Part shown: positions 31,230 through 43,512 of the stretch, piece by piece
Layout: every line of letters starts with the position of its first letter
Position numbering within the stretch: the first letter of the stretch is position 1
Assembly (NCBI RefSeq): GCF_023856365.1
Contig: NW_026042780.1
Location: 35,034-99,033 of the forward strand
Origin: Brienomyrus brachyistius
Lineage: Eukaryota; Chordata; Actinopteri; Osteoglossiformes; Mormyridae
DNA: 64,000 nucleotides
Direction: 5' to 3'
Position numbers and translations under genes: made by a program
The notes under the pieces: model-generated
What the model was told of the DNA's origin: nothing
Database searches by the model: none
What the model saw: only the letters and a program-made list of their open reading frames with translations

Positions 31230-33248
31230 CAGAGGAGCCTTATGTGTGTATCGCTGACCTCAGATCTGTGGAGACTGACACTGACTTCCTGACTCTCCTT
31301 AACCTCACTGCCTCCCTTTTTGTGGGTTTTAAATGTTTAAAAATCATCCATCTATCTTTGATTTTCATAAACTGTTCGTGCACTGATGCATTTCCTGTCT
31401 ATTTCTTGTCTGTAAAAAGGAAAACAGTTTGATGCTGCTGTTGTCCTGCTCTTACCAGGAATAAATATTTTGATTTCATCTAGAATCTTATCATTTTAGA
31501 AACATGATTTCATAGCAAAATTATTGATAGCTGGTCTTCACAGTGAATCATTCATGCTCACAGAATTTAAACTACAAACAAATTAATCAAATAAGTCTAG
31601 TTCTTTTCTAAACTGTTACTTCCTCATATTGCAAATGAGCAAAGAGCAGTGAAATCAGACTTATTCTGAAAAGCAGAAAAGTCGTCATACAGGATGTGAG
31701 TGTGAGACTCTGCAGAAACACTGTGTGCTACATACAGAGGGTCTGACCTCAGGCCTTTGTTTCAGTCTTTATTATGTTTTATACAGTTTTAAAATGTCAC
31801 TGCAGTAGGTCCTTTTCATATGTGTGGATCAGCACAAATCATGAGGTCCGTTAGGAAGGTGTCTGTATGACAGGGGTGGGGGTATCCTGGGGGGGGGGGA
31901 TGGGTGGGGGCAAAGTCAGGTAATTCACTTCATCTGGGTCTTATCAGCAGTCCTGTGTTTCTCTCAGCACCACAATGATGTTTCACACATAATGGGGTCC
32001 GTGGGCCTCCTCAGTTATATTCAGGCTTTCAAAGTTCTTCAATCATAAAAAGTCACATGGATCTGACACTCTGACACTGTTATATTAATTTGTTTAAATT
32101 CATTGAAAATACTATATATTACAGCTAGTATTTGGATCCGTCTGCTCTTTATCCGTTCCTCACTGGCATACCTGGGTCTTTGTGCAGTGCTTTCCGGAAG
32201 CATCAGAACCATTCATAAGGGAATCTATGTGTGGCTGCCCTCTAGTGGATACACAAAATTCGGCTACTTAAGTAATTTGACTATATTTCCCTCCTAGTTT
32301 AGTTTAGTTCCTAATTTAATTTAACAGATGAAACTGAAGGCAGAGCTGGAAATTAGTTTAGTCATGACTTCAGAAGTTACGCTGACAAGGGATTCTGTAC
32401 AATCAGAGATGAAGCTGCTGGATGGGCTGGTCATCGCCTGCTTTTTCTGACTGATGTAGGTCTGGATGTAAAGTTACAAACTGCTTAATGTGTATCAATC
32501 TGTTTTATAATGTTCACACAAAAAAGTGCTTTTAATGTGTCTGCACCTTGTATCTCCCACAATGTGCTTCTGCATTTGATATCTTCTTGACTTGGGGATA
32601 AAGAGATTTAACTGGATGGATTTTACTTTTGTGAAGCACTACAGTCCAAAGCTGAACTGATTGTTCAAAGCTTTTTGGTTTTTAAGCAAAACTACTTCAT
32701 TTAATTTATCTGAAACCCACTTTGCGCCTTTCTAGACTCAACAAAGCATCATTGCCAACAAAATAAGTGAGTTACAGTTAAATCAGGTAAAGAAGTTTCA
32801 TTTGGAATTTACTGATCCAGGTTTTCAGCACCACGGACACCAACTAGACTTACTGTCATTTAATGGGAGTGAAAGCAGAAACCAATAGATCACACAGGGA
32901 TATTTTCATTTGATGGTGTCTTTCTTTTTACTTTTGATATGCCGTCTTCCTCCTTAGCTGATATGTGAGGCTGCTGTCAGCTGAGACAAGCTGGTGTGAT
33001 TTTACGCAGAGTGATAAGTGGGCGGTCCTGTTTTCGTGTGTTACATTTTCATTTGATTTTGGCCAATATGTATGTGGTACTGTTTCCTCCTTAACTGATA
33101 TGCACAGGCTGTTGTTAGCAGAGACAAGCTGGTGTATTTGTACCGCAGATTGAAAAGTGGGCGTTCCCGATTACATCACTCTTTTAAAGAGTCCCTGATT
33201 GGTGGGCTCTGACGTGGAGGGGTGACCTAAAAACTCCAAACCATTTAT

Positions 33249-33410
33249 CCATCCATCCATCCATCCATTTTCCAAACCGCTTATCCTACTGGGTCGTGGG
33301 GGGTCCGGAGCCTATCCCGGAAGCAATGGGCACGGGAACAACCCTGGATGGGGGGCCAGCCCATCGCAGCCAAACCATTTAAGTTTGTGAAATTTATTTT
33401 TAATAATTAC
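33249..33410 (-). mobile_element. SINE-like 3' tail, single copy, unit 2
   Basis: Only one copy, with four or five CCAT repeats at its border. It represents either the pre-duplication state or a loss by recombination between the two direct repeats seen in units 1 and 3. Confidence 0.75.
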
Positions 33411-33499
33411 CAATTTCAGAAAAATATGAAATGTTTTGTAAAGTATCAATTTATTAATCATGTATTCAAACAAATTATGACCAGTATAAAAGACACATA

Positions 33500-34283
33500 C
33501 AAAACTGTACAAAAGTCTTGGGCTGTCGAAGAAAATGATGTTCAAATGATCTTCATCTTGGTCTAGAATTATAATATTTTGTCCGTGAAAGTGTGGCAGC
33601 CCAGTCATTTCAAAATCTCTTCTAAAGTTAGTAAAACATTTGCACCAACCATCCAATAGACCTATATCTTTTTATAACACAACTCCTATGGCTAATCAAT
33701 GCATCATTAACATTTTGTCACGGGAGACGGCAGCGATCGCGGGCAGGCGGGTAAGAAGCAGGCAGACAGCCGAGAATCAGGGCAAACGAGGGGTTTAATC
33801 TCAGGGACGAGGGCACGAACATCAACTGACATCAATGACGGACAAAGGACTCGGGTAAGACACGGACTGAAATACACAGGACTGAGCAAATTAACTAGAT
33901 ACAGCTGGGTACAATCGGGAGAAAACACGTGGGTAATCAGGGGGCGTGGCACACAGGAGGAGCGGACGAGCCGGGCATGACACATTTGTTTAATTAAATT
34001 AATTAATTAAGTGAGCTGGTGGCAGAATTTAACAAATACATGGAATGGCTGGGGTGCCCCTGAGGAGAGGTTTAGGATCCAAAGCGTGGTTCATCTAGCG
34101 ATCCAACAAGGCATCAGTAACTTTATGGAGAAAAGAAGAAATTCTTGTTAGTTTTTATTGTGTCACTTTTAATTTGCATATATTTTTATGATAATTGTGT
34201 TTTTGTTCTGAGCAAATATACACAACCCAATTAAATAGCATTAAACGTTTTCTTTGATGGCCCAAGACTTTTGCATAGTACCA
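33500..34283. mobile_element. Tc1-type MITE with nested LTR, unit 2
   Basis: Same arrangement and TIRs; only a few substitutions. Confidence 0.65.
33716..33982 (-). mobile_element. Solo LTR, unit 2
   Basis: Same length, same CATTT duplication (33711-33715 and 33983-33987). Shares gaatcaggg with unit 3 where unit 1 has gaatcaagg. Confidence 0.75.
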
Positions 34284-34548
34284 TATTTTTTCAGAATCAA
34301 GAGACAATTTAATAAAAACCAGTCTTACCTTCACAAGATAACGATTATTAAACATTAACCAGCAGGTGGCAGCAAAGCACTTGTGAATAAGTGGCCAATA
34401 CGTGGTTGTACAGGTTGCCAGCAGATAATCATCCCCTCTGTGTTTAACTGACTCTCATGCTATGACTGTACAGACTGAGCAGGGCCGAGTGAGAGAGGCC
34501 TCACTGCAGTTAGCATAACCGTTTATTTTACAGCTCGTCTGACTCATT

Positions 34549-34729
34549 CTACTCCACGAAGGTCATCTCCTCTGCCAGCTTCCTCTGATCCAGGGAGACC
34601 CTCTGCTTCTCTCTGATTGGTTCCAGCTTTCTACAGGAGGTCCAGTGCAGCTGAATGGTGATGATAGTGCAAATCAGGTAAAACACACCAGTCCCAGCTT
34701 TCAGTACAGCATCCAGAACCTGCTCCCAC
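34549..34729 (-). pseudogene. Membrane-anchor exon, unit 2 (shortened)
   Basis: The same premature TAG as unit 1. The hydrophobic core reads FYLICTIITI as in unit 3, and other substitutions (caggtaaaac, gagaccctc) also go with unit 3. Confidence 0.5.
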
Positions 34730-34996
34730 CTGTGAGACATATAATACACCAGTGTGTCTGTCAGTCACACATATCACATTTAAACTTGAAGAGCAAAACA
34801 GTGAATCTATTCTGACTGAAGTAAGTAAGACTAAGAAAAGGTCACTCTTGAAACTGAAATATAAATTATGAAAGATATTCTACAGAGAAAATGATTAGAT
34901 GGAGAACAATGAATTAGTGTTCACATCCCAGGGCACTGATAGTGAACAGGTGAGATAAATGATTTTATTAACATATTTTAATGTATCTATTGTATC

Positions 34997-35334
34997 AGGG
35001 TGGCATGGTGGTGCAGTGGTTTGCACTGTCGCCTCACTCCTCTGGCACGTGTACTCAAGTCTTCGCTGGAATTCCGTGTGTATGGAGTTTGCATGCTCCC
35101 CCTGTGTCATTGTGGGGTTTCCTCCAGGGACTCTGATTTCCCCCCACAGTCCAAAAACATGCTGAGGCTAATTGGAGTTGTCAAATTGCCGGTAGGTGTG
35201 CTTGTGCGAGGGAATGGAGTGTGAGCGTGTCCTGCAATGGGTTGGCACCCTGTCATGGGACGTTCCCTGCCTTGCGCCCATAGGGACCCTGAGTTAGACA
35301 AGCAGTTTCAGACAATGGATGGATGCAGCACTGG
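34997..35334 (+). mobile_element. Full-length SINE-like element, unit 2
   Basis: Essentially identical to unit 1, including the same diverged ggaattccgtgtg. Confidence 0.75.
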
Positions 35335-35955
35335 AACAGATATTACAGAGTACAACTGTAACACTGGTCTACGCTGCAATGAAAAACCACCTACAGACAT
35401 GTTAGTCAGTCTGCACACCATTAGTAACAATTCATCCTCACAAAGATGAAAAAATGCCTGAATTATGTTGCAAGCTACATGGATTTGTCTGGATTTGTAT
35501 ACATAACAAGTGACTGGCTGTATGTCTGTGGAAAATGCTGTGATTTTTGTCATATTACAGACTGATCATAAACTAGAAGACACACATTCAATATTAAAGA
35601 CACCAATTAGCCTGACTGTGCGTTTTTGGATTGTTGGAGGAAACCCACACAGCATGTGGAGAACATGCAAACTCCACACAGACAGAGCAGAAGCCAGATT
35701 CAAACCCCTAAACATGGAGGCGTGAAGCAACAGCGCCGCCTACTGGACCACCGTGCCACTATCATTGAAACAATAATCCCAATAAATAACTCTGTTTCAC
35801 AACAGCTGATAAATAGGGGATTATCCCCACAAAGAAGCACAAACCCCTTCGTGAGTGAAACTGCTGGGTTGATTAGTATGTATCTATTTATATTCAAGCA
35901 TAAATAATTCACAGGCAGATTTAAATCAATTACTTATGTTTAACAGTAATATGAA

Positions 35956-36227
35956 CTGGAATCTGCAGGATTCCACAACCAGCCACCAATACCAGCCAGT
36001 GTCCTTCCTCTCCAGTGTCCTTCCTCTTCCTCTTCATTGTCACAATGAAGGTTTTATTTTCTGTGTCATCCCTGATCAGGACAGGCCTCCCATGCAAACT
36101 CACTGATCTCTCTGAAGCACAGGAGCCCCCAATCTTACACCACATCCTTTGTCTTTTGTTGTTTCCATAGTAACACTGACACTGTCTCCATCCACACCCG
36201 TCACCTCCTGTTTGTCCACTGACAGCC
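35956..36227 (-). pseudogene. pIgR-like second Ig-V exon, unit 2
   Basis: Same frameshift and same tandem duplication as unit 1; one substitution just outside the acceptor (gaggtcttc). Confidence 0.7.
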
Positions 36228-36578
36228 CTGGAGGTCTTCAACACACAGGTAAAACACTCAACGATTTCCACAGCAATGAAATGTTTATGAATATCAGCCC
36301 ATTACAACATACATACTGTATGTAAATGTTTGGCCAACCCCTGACATTTTTTAACATATTGCTTATCATATTTAACCTCATGAAGTCGCCCGATTTAGCT
36401 GACACTGTTACTTCTTCCAAGTCTCGTTTATCATATTGAATTAAATTAAAATGCAGATTTTTAAAATATTAAAACATTTTTCCATCAGTGTTTGTGTTAA
36501 GGTCCTTCCTTTTTGACTCAGTGACATGTTACATACTGTGCATCTCATTGGCTACAGTCCGCAGTACAGACATCTTAC

Positions 36579-36791
36579 CATCAGTGACTGACAGATTAAC
36601 CTGATCAGAGAGGCTCCACTGTACTTCACACCACACCAGTACCGATCGGAATCCTCAGCTGTCAGATTGTTGATGGTCACAGTGAAGACTCGCTGGTCAG
36701 GATCATCTCTGACTCACACTTTACCCTCCTGTGGAGAGTCAGTGTGTACTATGGGAGTACATGACTTCACATTATACCCTCTGCACCAGTA
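36579..36791 (-). pseudogene. pIgR-like first Ig-V exon, 3' part, unit 2
   Basis: As unit 1 but with the cysteine retained (RYWCGVK). The TGA is at plus 36714-36716. The exon is interrupted upstream by the 763-bp insertion at 36792-37554. Confidence 0.72.
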
Positions 36792-37554
36792 CGGGACTCC
36801 ACTCCAACAACCGCTGCAAAAACCGCGCCTCCCTGAGAGCCATCACCCATCAGCTCATCAGCCACTGCAACCAACTGCAAAGACCTCCCTCTTTCCTGCA
36901 TCCAAGTAAACCAACTTCCTTTCCTTTCTAACAACCTAAACTGTCCTTTTCACCTGCTATATTTCTTTAGGTTTATATTCCTACAAACTGCTTGCTTTGC
37001 AGAACAGTTTTTCCCTTTTTAGGTTAATCATTTTAAATCTGGTCACTGCATTTTCATGATTACATCGTTTGTGTCTTTTCCGTTATTTCATGTTTATTGT
37101 TTGTTAGGTATAATGTCTGTCTTATGTTAGTTGTAGGAATAAATGTATGTCTTTTTACACAACTTCAGCCTCCGTCATTGAGTGCTCACAATAGTCCCTG
37201 CCTCTGCGATCTGGCTACTACGCTCTGAAACCTCAAACTCGCCTGAAATATCGCGAGACTCTCTCTCATTGGCCGTGAGGGGAGCTTCGCTACCGATCGT
37301 TTACATTACCTGGTGACCCAGCTCGCTGGACGAGCCTACTAACCCAGGTTATTAAGCGATACGGGTTATTAATGAATCCCATTTAAGTCTCACATTAACA
37401 GACTCACTGGGATTCGCATTTGAGTTTGGAGGAGCCGACCATTCGGCATAACAATTGGTTACTAATCAGCATCAAATAATAATTAATTAAAAGTTAATTA
37501 ATTTCAAAACATATTGGTGGAGATATTAAAATATACCTGAGCTAATAATTCCTA
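36792..37554 (+). mobile_element. LTR-retroelement fragment, unit 2
   Basis: Same length and junctions; primer-binding site at 37311-37319. Both 136-bp flanking repeats are intact here (36656-36791 and 37555-37690). Confidence 0.5.
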
Positions 37555-37791
37555 CAGCTGTCAGATTGTTGATGGTCACAGTGAAGACTCGCTGGTCAGG
37601 ATCATCTCTGACTCACACTTTACCCTCCAGTGGAGAGTCAGTGTGTACTATGGGAGTACATGACCTCACATTATACCCTCTGCACCAGTATTTCACATGA
37701 GTTTTATATCTGTCACCATAGGAACATGGGATTGTTACAGATCATCCTTTCTGTACACAGGCCCATTTCACTGTAGACACACTGTCAGCAC
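37555..37791 (-). pseudogene. pIgR-like first Ig-V exon, 5' part, unit 2
   Basis: The acceptor (ttccccacag|GTGCTG) leads into GADSVSTVKWACVQKG, stop, SVTIPCSYGDRYKTHVKYW, CRGYNVRSC, the same GKV-stop-VRDD segment, and then the insertion junction. This is the clearest diagnostic piece: G-stop-SVTIPCSYG ... KYWCRG is the classic start of a pIgR-like/CD300-like V domain. There are two in-frame TGAs (plus 37742-37744 and the GKV site). Bases 37555-37690 duplicate 36656-36791 with two mismatches. Confidence 0.8.
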
Positions 37792-38196
37792 CTGTGGGGA
37801 AAATAATTAACTGAATAAGGATTTTCCATCTTATGACATCTCTAAGTAATTATGCTTGGTTTGTGTAATACTTAGATTAGGTCATGTGTAATTAACAGAA
37901 CAGTGATGATGTATAAAAGTCAAAGACCATCATTTTACTATAAGAACAAGGAAAACAAAACTAGTGTCTGATCTTGGGAAGGGCTTCAGCAGGATGTGGG
38001 ATCGGGAATCTGAGCCTGGCAGTGTGTTCTAGGGTCTGAGAGGAAAACCAGGACCTTAAATCCCTAGTAAAAGGCCTAGATGAGGGTTTCCGGTAATGGC
38101 GGCTTGCTGAGAAGACGTGCCCACTTCTGCTCCGCTATGTTTCTGTAAAATCCTGAATAATACTCGTTTATTGGACGTTGAACAAGACCAGTAGTG

Positions 38197-39135
38197 ATGC
38201 CTCTCTCGCAAAAGAAACTTGGTAAAAACATTAGTAGACCGACTCAGTCGAAATTGTCTAACTTCACTTCTAAGTCGAGCTCCGAGGCTAGCTGTGAAGC
38301 TAATGTTAGTGGTGAAGATAGCGAGAATAATACCAACACCTGTCAGGTGATGGAGGAGAAAATTGACAAGCCAAATGAGAGGGGAAAGACGGTCGAAAGC
38401 TTAGACGCAGTACTGGCGGCTATTGCAAACTTGAAATCGGATTTTTCCTCCAAACTGGACGGTATTTTGTCAGCAATAGAGACTGTGAGGAAGGATGTTA
38501 ATGAGTGTGCTAAGCGGGTCGGTGAGGCGGAGGCCCGGATATCTGCAGCAGAAGATAGTATCACCACCTTGGAAGCAAAGGCACGGACTCTTGAAAATAA
38601 CAACAAAGATCTCGAAGACAAAGTGCTGGATCTGGAGGCCAGATCGCGACGTTCTAACTTGAGACTTGTTAACCTGCCCGAGGGCGCGGAAGGAGAGGAC
38701 GCGTGCGTCTTCTTGGAAAACTGGCTGCCGGAGGCTCTGAACTTGGCACCGCTACATACCGCTCTGACGCTGGAGAGAGCTCATCGGATCGGCCAGAAGA
38801 ATACGTCAAACACCGCTGCACCGAGGACAATGATCATGAAGTTCCTAAATTACAAGGATAAAATGACCGTGATAAGAGCTGCCAGGGCAAAGGGACAGAT
38901 TCTTTTCAAGAACCGTCCGGTGAGATTTTATGAGGACCTGGCGACTGGTGTACACAGAAAACAGAAAGAGTTTAACGCCGTGAGACAACAGCTTCGCTCC
39001 ATGGGGATCCGGTACGGCATGATTCCTCCCGCGCGACTGATAGTGACATACAACGGAAAGTCTCGCATCTTTAACCAGCCAGGTGAAGCGGAGAATTTTG
39101 TGAAGGCTCTGAGGTCAGAAAGTGGACTGGGTTGA
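38197..39135 (+). CDS. L1 ORF1 RNA-binding chaperone, unit 2
   Basis: 312 residues, intact. Domain order: a serine/threonine-rich N-terminus; a long coiled coil at roughly residues 60-150 (heptads such as LDAVLAAIANL and ISAAEDSITTLEAKARTLE); an RNA-recognition motif beginning RRSNLRLVNLPEG; and a C-terminal domain with HRKQKEFNAVRQQL and ARLIVTYNGKSR. In L1 elements this protein trimerises through the coiled coil, coats the element RNA and assists target-primed reverse transcription. The ATG at 38197 is preferred to a GTG three bases upstream. The size is usual for fish L1 ORF1. It is the one L1 protein that could still be made in full. Confidence 0.88.
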   Translation: MPLSQKKLGKNISRPTQSKLSNFTSKSSSEASCEANVSGEDSENNTNTCQVMEEKIDKPNERGKTVESLDAVLAAIANLKSDFSSKLDGILSAIETVRKDVNECAKRVGEAEARISAAEDSITTLEAKARTLENNNKDLEDKVLDLEARSRRSNLRLVNLPEGAEGEDACVFLENWLPEALNLAPLHTALTLERAHRIGQKNTSNTAAPRTMIMKFLNYKDKMTVIRAARAKGQILFKNRPVRFYEDLATGVHRKQKEFNAVRQQLRSMGIRYGMIPPARLIVTYNGKSRIFNQPGEAENFVKALRSESGLG

Positions 39136-39569
39136 GAATGTAATCATTGACATGCTGTGTGTTGGCATGAAGGAATAATTACTGAGCTTTAAGTTTTAAA
39201 AGAAGAGTGAAAGAGAAAGGCCAATTTGTTATATTTGTTTATCGGTCCAGAGGCTTACAGCTACTATTAGTAGCCTAATTTTCTTAATGTATCCAATAAC
39301 GAGTTTTTCTGTTTATGTAGCGGGGTGGGGTAGGGGGGAAAGGTGTTTAGGCATAGTCGGTTGATCCTCACTTTTGGGTGGAACAACCTTTAGCTGTTAG
39401 ACAGGTACCAGTATATATAGGGGGAGGGAAATGGGTACCAAAGTTCAAGTTAAAGGGGTATGTTCAATACTTATTGTTGTGGGTGTAGTTTTTGACATTC
39501 AGATGTTATTTGTTTCTCTATCCTTTAATATTTCAAATGTGTTGGGAAGCTCATTTAGTGCTGTGTGTT

Positions 39570-40187
39570 ATGTCTGGTGGAATAAGAATTAAAATTTCTT
39601 CTTGGAACTGCAGAGGACTACAAAAACTGGAGAAGGTAAAACAAGTAATGACTAGGGTGAAATCTATGCACTCTGATATCATGCTACTTCAGGAAACACA
39701 CCTGTTGTCTAGTCAAGAGGCGAAGATTAGGAGGAGGTGGCAGGGCAGTATATATTCTGCACCCTTCACCTCTCAGGCAAGAGGTGTTATGATTTTGATC
39801 CACAAATCTATACCATTCCATGTGACAAGGGTTATTAAAGACAAGGCGGGGAGATATATTATTTTACAGGGCACACTTATTACGGAAAAAATAATCCTGA
39901 TAAATATCTATGCTCCAAACATTGACGACCCAAAGTTTTTTCATAATCTTTTTTTGACAGCATCATCTCTGTCTGGTAGCTTTATTATAGGAGGGGATTT
40001 TAATTGTACATTGAATCCAGAATTGGATAGGAGCTCAGGTATTGATTTCTCGCATCCTAAAAGTAGACAAACTATTCAACATTTTATGAAAGAACTTGAT
40101 CTGAGGGATATTTGGAGGGATATGAACCCCAAGGTCTTAAAATACTCCTGCTACTCAAATACACTTTTTTTTTTTTTTTTTTTTTAG
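39570..40187 (+). pseudogene. L1 ORF2 endonuclease domain, unit 2 (truncated at T-tract)
   Basis: Identical to unit 1 including the same 21-T tract (40165-40185). The break therefore predates the split of these units, or was copied between them. The SDH motif is again in the adjacent frame downstream. Confidence 0.85.
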
Positions 40188-40368
40188 TTTCTGGCAATAT
40201 GAGGTACAAAATAAAGGATTGTCACTACGATAGCATTTTAATATCTGACCATTCGCCAAACTCATTAATATATGAAGGTTTAAGACTAAAAAGAGATCCC
40301 CCTAGATGGAGATTTAAACAAAAATAGACAATCAAATAAATATTTATTTTGAAACTAATACGGATTAA

Positions 40369-43338
40369 ACGTCACCCTGCACAAGGTGGGAAGCATTTAA
40401 GGCCTACGTAAGAGGTCAGATTATTAGTTTTACAAGTTATAGAGCAAACCAAACTTATAAGAAAACAAAAAAGTTGGAGGCGGAGATTGAGCTGCTTGAG
40501 GGAGAATACTTTCAAACCTTTTGTCCAAGAGTCCATCAAAAGCTTTTATTACTAAGAACACAGTATAACGAACTTTCTGCTTCTAAAGCAGCCTCACATC
40601 TTTTGCGTCTTAAACAATCATTCTATGACCAAAGGGAAAAGCCCGGGAAATTATTAGCCTGGCGCCTCCGACAATTACAAAATGAGAAAAACATTACTTC
40701 AGTTGTAAACAGTGGTGGACAGATCATTGTTGACCCTCTAGGAATTAATGAAACTTTTAAGTTTTTTTTTTATGAAAAACTATACAGCTCAGACATAACA
40801 CATATGGGACAAGAGCAAAATCTCTTCTTAGATACCCTTCAGATACCTAGCATTTCAGAACTAATAAGTGCAGACCTTAATACACCTATAACAAAGGAGG
40901 AAATATCTATAGCAATAGATCATTTGAAAACAGGTAAAACCCCAGGCCCAGATGGGCTGCCGACAGAAATTTATAGGAAATTTAAAACTAAATTGCTGTC
41001 CCCTCTTTTTGACATGTTCGCGGATTCATTTGAGAAGGGAATCCTTCCGGCTTCATTAAGAGGAGCTCTGATAACTTTACTACCCAAACCAGGTAAACCG
41101 TGCAATAAATGTGGAAACCTAAGACCAATAAGTCTTCTTAATGTGGATTTAAAGATACTTTGTAAAATTTTGGCTCGAAGACTGGAGAGATTCTTACCTG
41201 ATCTAATTCCCTGTGACCAGAATGGGTTTATTGCAGGTAGACAGGGATTTCATAATGTGAGACGAGTGTTGGATATTCTTCATAATCAGGAAGGAAAAAC
41301 AGACAATGCTTTACTATCACTGGATGCCAAAAAGGCCTTTGATAGAGTTGAGTGGCCCTACTTATTTGAAATATTAAAAAGATTTGGCTGTGGGGATAAT
41401 TTCTGTCGGTGGATTAGACTTCTATATAATGAACCATATGCTGAAATACTGACAAATGGAATTATATCTAAACCATTTGAAATTAAACGGGGATGCAGGC
41501 AAGGGTGCCCTTTGTCCCCCTTATTGTTTATTTTAGCAATTGAACCGTTTGCCATTGCGGTGCGGTCTCATAAAAACATAACTGGTTTATCAGTAAATCA
41601 ACAGGAACATAGAATTGCTTTATTTGCAGATGATGTCATCCTTTTTTTGGAAAAACTGAAAGATTCTATCCCAGCCTTGTTGGATTTATTACACACATTT
41701 GGACGGATATCAGGATATAAAGTGAACAAAGAAAAATCTTCATTAATGATACTTAGCTCAGAAGAGAGAAGAAGTGCCGGAAATTCCTTCCAATTCAAAA
41801 TGGTAGACTGTTTTACCTATCTCGGGATTAGGATAGTGCCATGTTTGAGAGACATTGTTGGAGCTAACTACACCCCTATGATAAATTCCATCATCTCATC
41901 TGTAGATAGATGGAAACCCTTGCCCTTGTCACTTATAGCAAGAATTAATGTTCTTAAACTAAACATAATGCCCAAACTTCTGTACTTGTTCCAGAACATT
42001 CCATTGTCACCTCCTGCTAATTTATTCTCACACCTGAAAAAAATGTTTGTACGTTTTTTGTGGAATAATAGACGACCGAGGCTGCGTTTATCACTCTTGT
42101 ACTTACCGTATGAAAGAGGAGGCCTCAAATGTCCCAATCCACTTTGGTACTATTGGGCAGCTCAATTGAGGACTATGATGTATTATTTTACAGATAAATC
42201 CCTCCCGCCTTGGATGAATATTGAAAACTGCTCGGTACCTCTTCCCCTTCCCCAATACCTATATTCAGCAAAAGTCAAAATGTTGAAAAAAAAGACAAAA
42301 AATCCTATAGTCAGAAATATGATTATAATCTGGTATCAGGTTAAGAAATATCTGGGTGAATCCACCTCTCTCGCACGCTTCAGCCCAATATGGGGTAATC
42401 ATTTTTTCCCTCCAGGCAGAGCAGACCCTGGTTTTAGGAAGTGGGCTGACAAAGGTTTAAAGACAATAGGGGACCTCATGGGATCAGAGGATGAGACTTT
42501 GATGTCATTTGAGGAGTTGATTGCCAAGTATGATATTCCATGCAAACATCGATTTAAATATCTACAAATTAGAAACTTTATTGGATTATCTCAAAATCAA
42601 TGCTTGTCAATCCCTCCGTTATCCACATTGGAAACAGAAATGAAAAAAGATTGCTTTGGAAAGGGAATAATCTCCAAACTATATAATATATTAGTAGAGG
42701 GTTCCCCTGAATCTTCTTTAGGGAAACTTAATGCCTGGAGGGAAGACTTACAGGAGGACTTATCCTCCGAAGACTGGGAGGAGGCATGTGCTGAAGCACA
42801 AACACAAACTACCAGTACCCGTCTTAAAGTACTGCAATATAATTGGCTAATGAGGACATATGTGACTCCAGAAAAGCTTAATAAGTATAATGGTGATAGC
42901 CCAGACTTGTGTTTCAGGTGTGGAGAGGAGAAAGGGACATTCTTCCACTGTATCTGGGAATGCAATAAAGTACAATTGTTTTGGAAAGAGATCAAACAAG
43001 CTCTGGATACTATATTGGGTATACAATTAGATCTTGACCCTAAACTATTTATTTTAGGTTTATATCCTGATGGACATCTTATGTCTAGAAAGATAATTAC
43101 CGCCATGGACTTATGTCTACTATTAGCAAAAAGAGTCATAGCACTCTCATGGAGGAAGACCAGTAAACCAAAACTCATTAACTGGATAAAGGAACTGTCC
43201 ACAACTTTACCTATGGAGAAAATTACTTACATTGTCAAGGGAAAACTGTCACTTTTTCAAAACATTTGGGGTCCCTTTATGCAATATATGGAAAATGTGG
43301 ATCTTAGTAGTATTGTGAATGAGGCAGATGAGATGTAA
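40369..43338 (+). CDS. L1 ORF2 reverse transcriptase with zinc knuckle, unit 2
   Basis: Same frame and motifs, after the TAA at 40366-40368. In the 954-codon region it differs from unit 1 at four residues by eye (Gly/Arg, Asp/Gly, Asn/Ser and Met/Ile), none in an RT motif. Intact catalytic FADD and zinc knuckle. A large, wholly open frame in a broken element suggests recent inactivation rather than selection. Confidence 0.9.
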   Translation, partial: TSPCTRWEAFKAYVRGQIISFTSYRANQTYKKTKKLEAEIELLEGEYFQTFCPRVHQKLLLLRTQYNELSASKAASHLLRLKQSFYDQREKPGKLLAWRLRQLQNEKNITSVVNSGGQIIVDPLGINETFKFFFYEKLYSSDITHMGQEQNLFLDTLQIPSISELISADLNTPITKEEISIAIDHLKTGKTPGPDGLPTEIYRKFKTKLLSPLFDMFADSFEKGILPASLRGALITLLPKPGKPCNKCGNLRPISLLNVDLKILCKILARRLERFLPDLIPCDQNGFIAGRQGFHNVRRVLDILHNQEGKTDNALLSLDAKKAFDRVEWPYLFEILKRFGCGDNFCRWIRLLYNEPYAEILTNGIISKPFEIKRGCRQGCPLSPLLFILAIEPFAIAVRSHKNITGLSVNQQEHRIALFADDVILFLEKLKDSIPALLDLLHTFGRISGYKVNKEKSSLMILSSEERRSAGNSFQFKMVDCFTYLGIRIVPCLRDIVGANYTPMINSIISSVDRWKPLPLSLIARINVLKLNIMPKLLYLFQNIPLSPPANLFSHLKKMFVRFLWNNRRPRLRLSLLYLPYERGGLKCPNPLWYYWAAQLRTMMYYFTDKSLPPWMNIENCSVPLPLPQYLYSAKVKMLKKKTKNPIVRNMIIIWYQVKKYLGESTSLARFSPIWGNHFFPPGRADPGFRKWADKGLKTIGDLMGSEDETLMSFEELIAKYDIPCKHRFKYLQIRNFIGLSQNQCLSIPPLSTLETEMKKDCFGKGIISKLYNILVEGSPESSLGKLNAWREDLQEDLSSEDWEEACAEAQTQTTSTRLKVLQYNWLMRTYVTPEKLNKYNGDSPDLCFRCGEEKGTFFHCIWECNKVQLFWKEIKQALDTILGIQLDLDPKLFILGLYPDGHLMSRKIITAMDLCLLLAKRVIALSWRKTSKPKLINWIKELSTTLPMEKITYIVKGKLSLFQNIWGPFMQYMENVDLSSIVNEADEM

Positions 43339-43473
43339 TTGATGTCGGCCCTCTGCAGCTTCCTAAACTAAAAAAATTTGAGTTTGTAATTTTGAACAAT
43401 ACAGAACAGTACAATTGAGGTGGAGTTGAGCAACCCTTGGAAAATAGAGAAACTTATTTGTTGTTGGGGTTTT

Positions 43474-43512
<39 letters not shown>

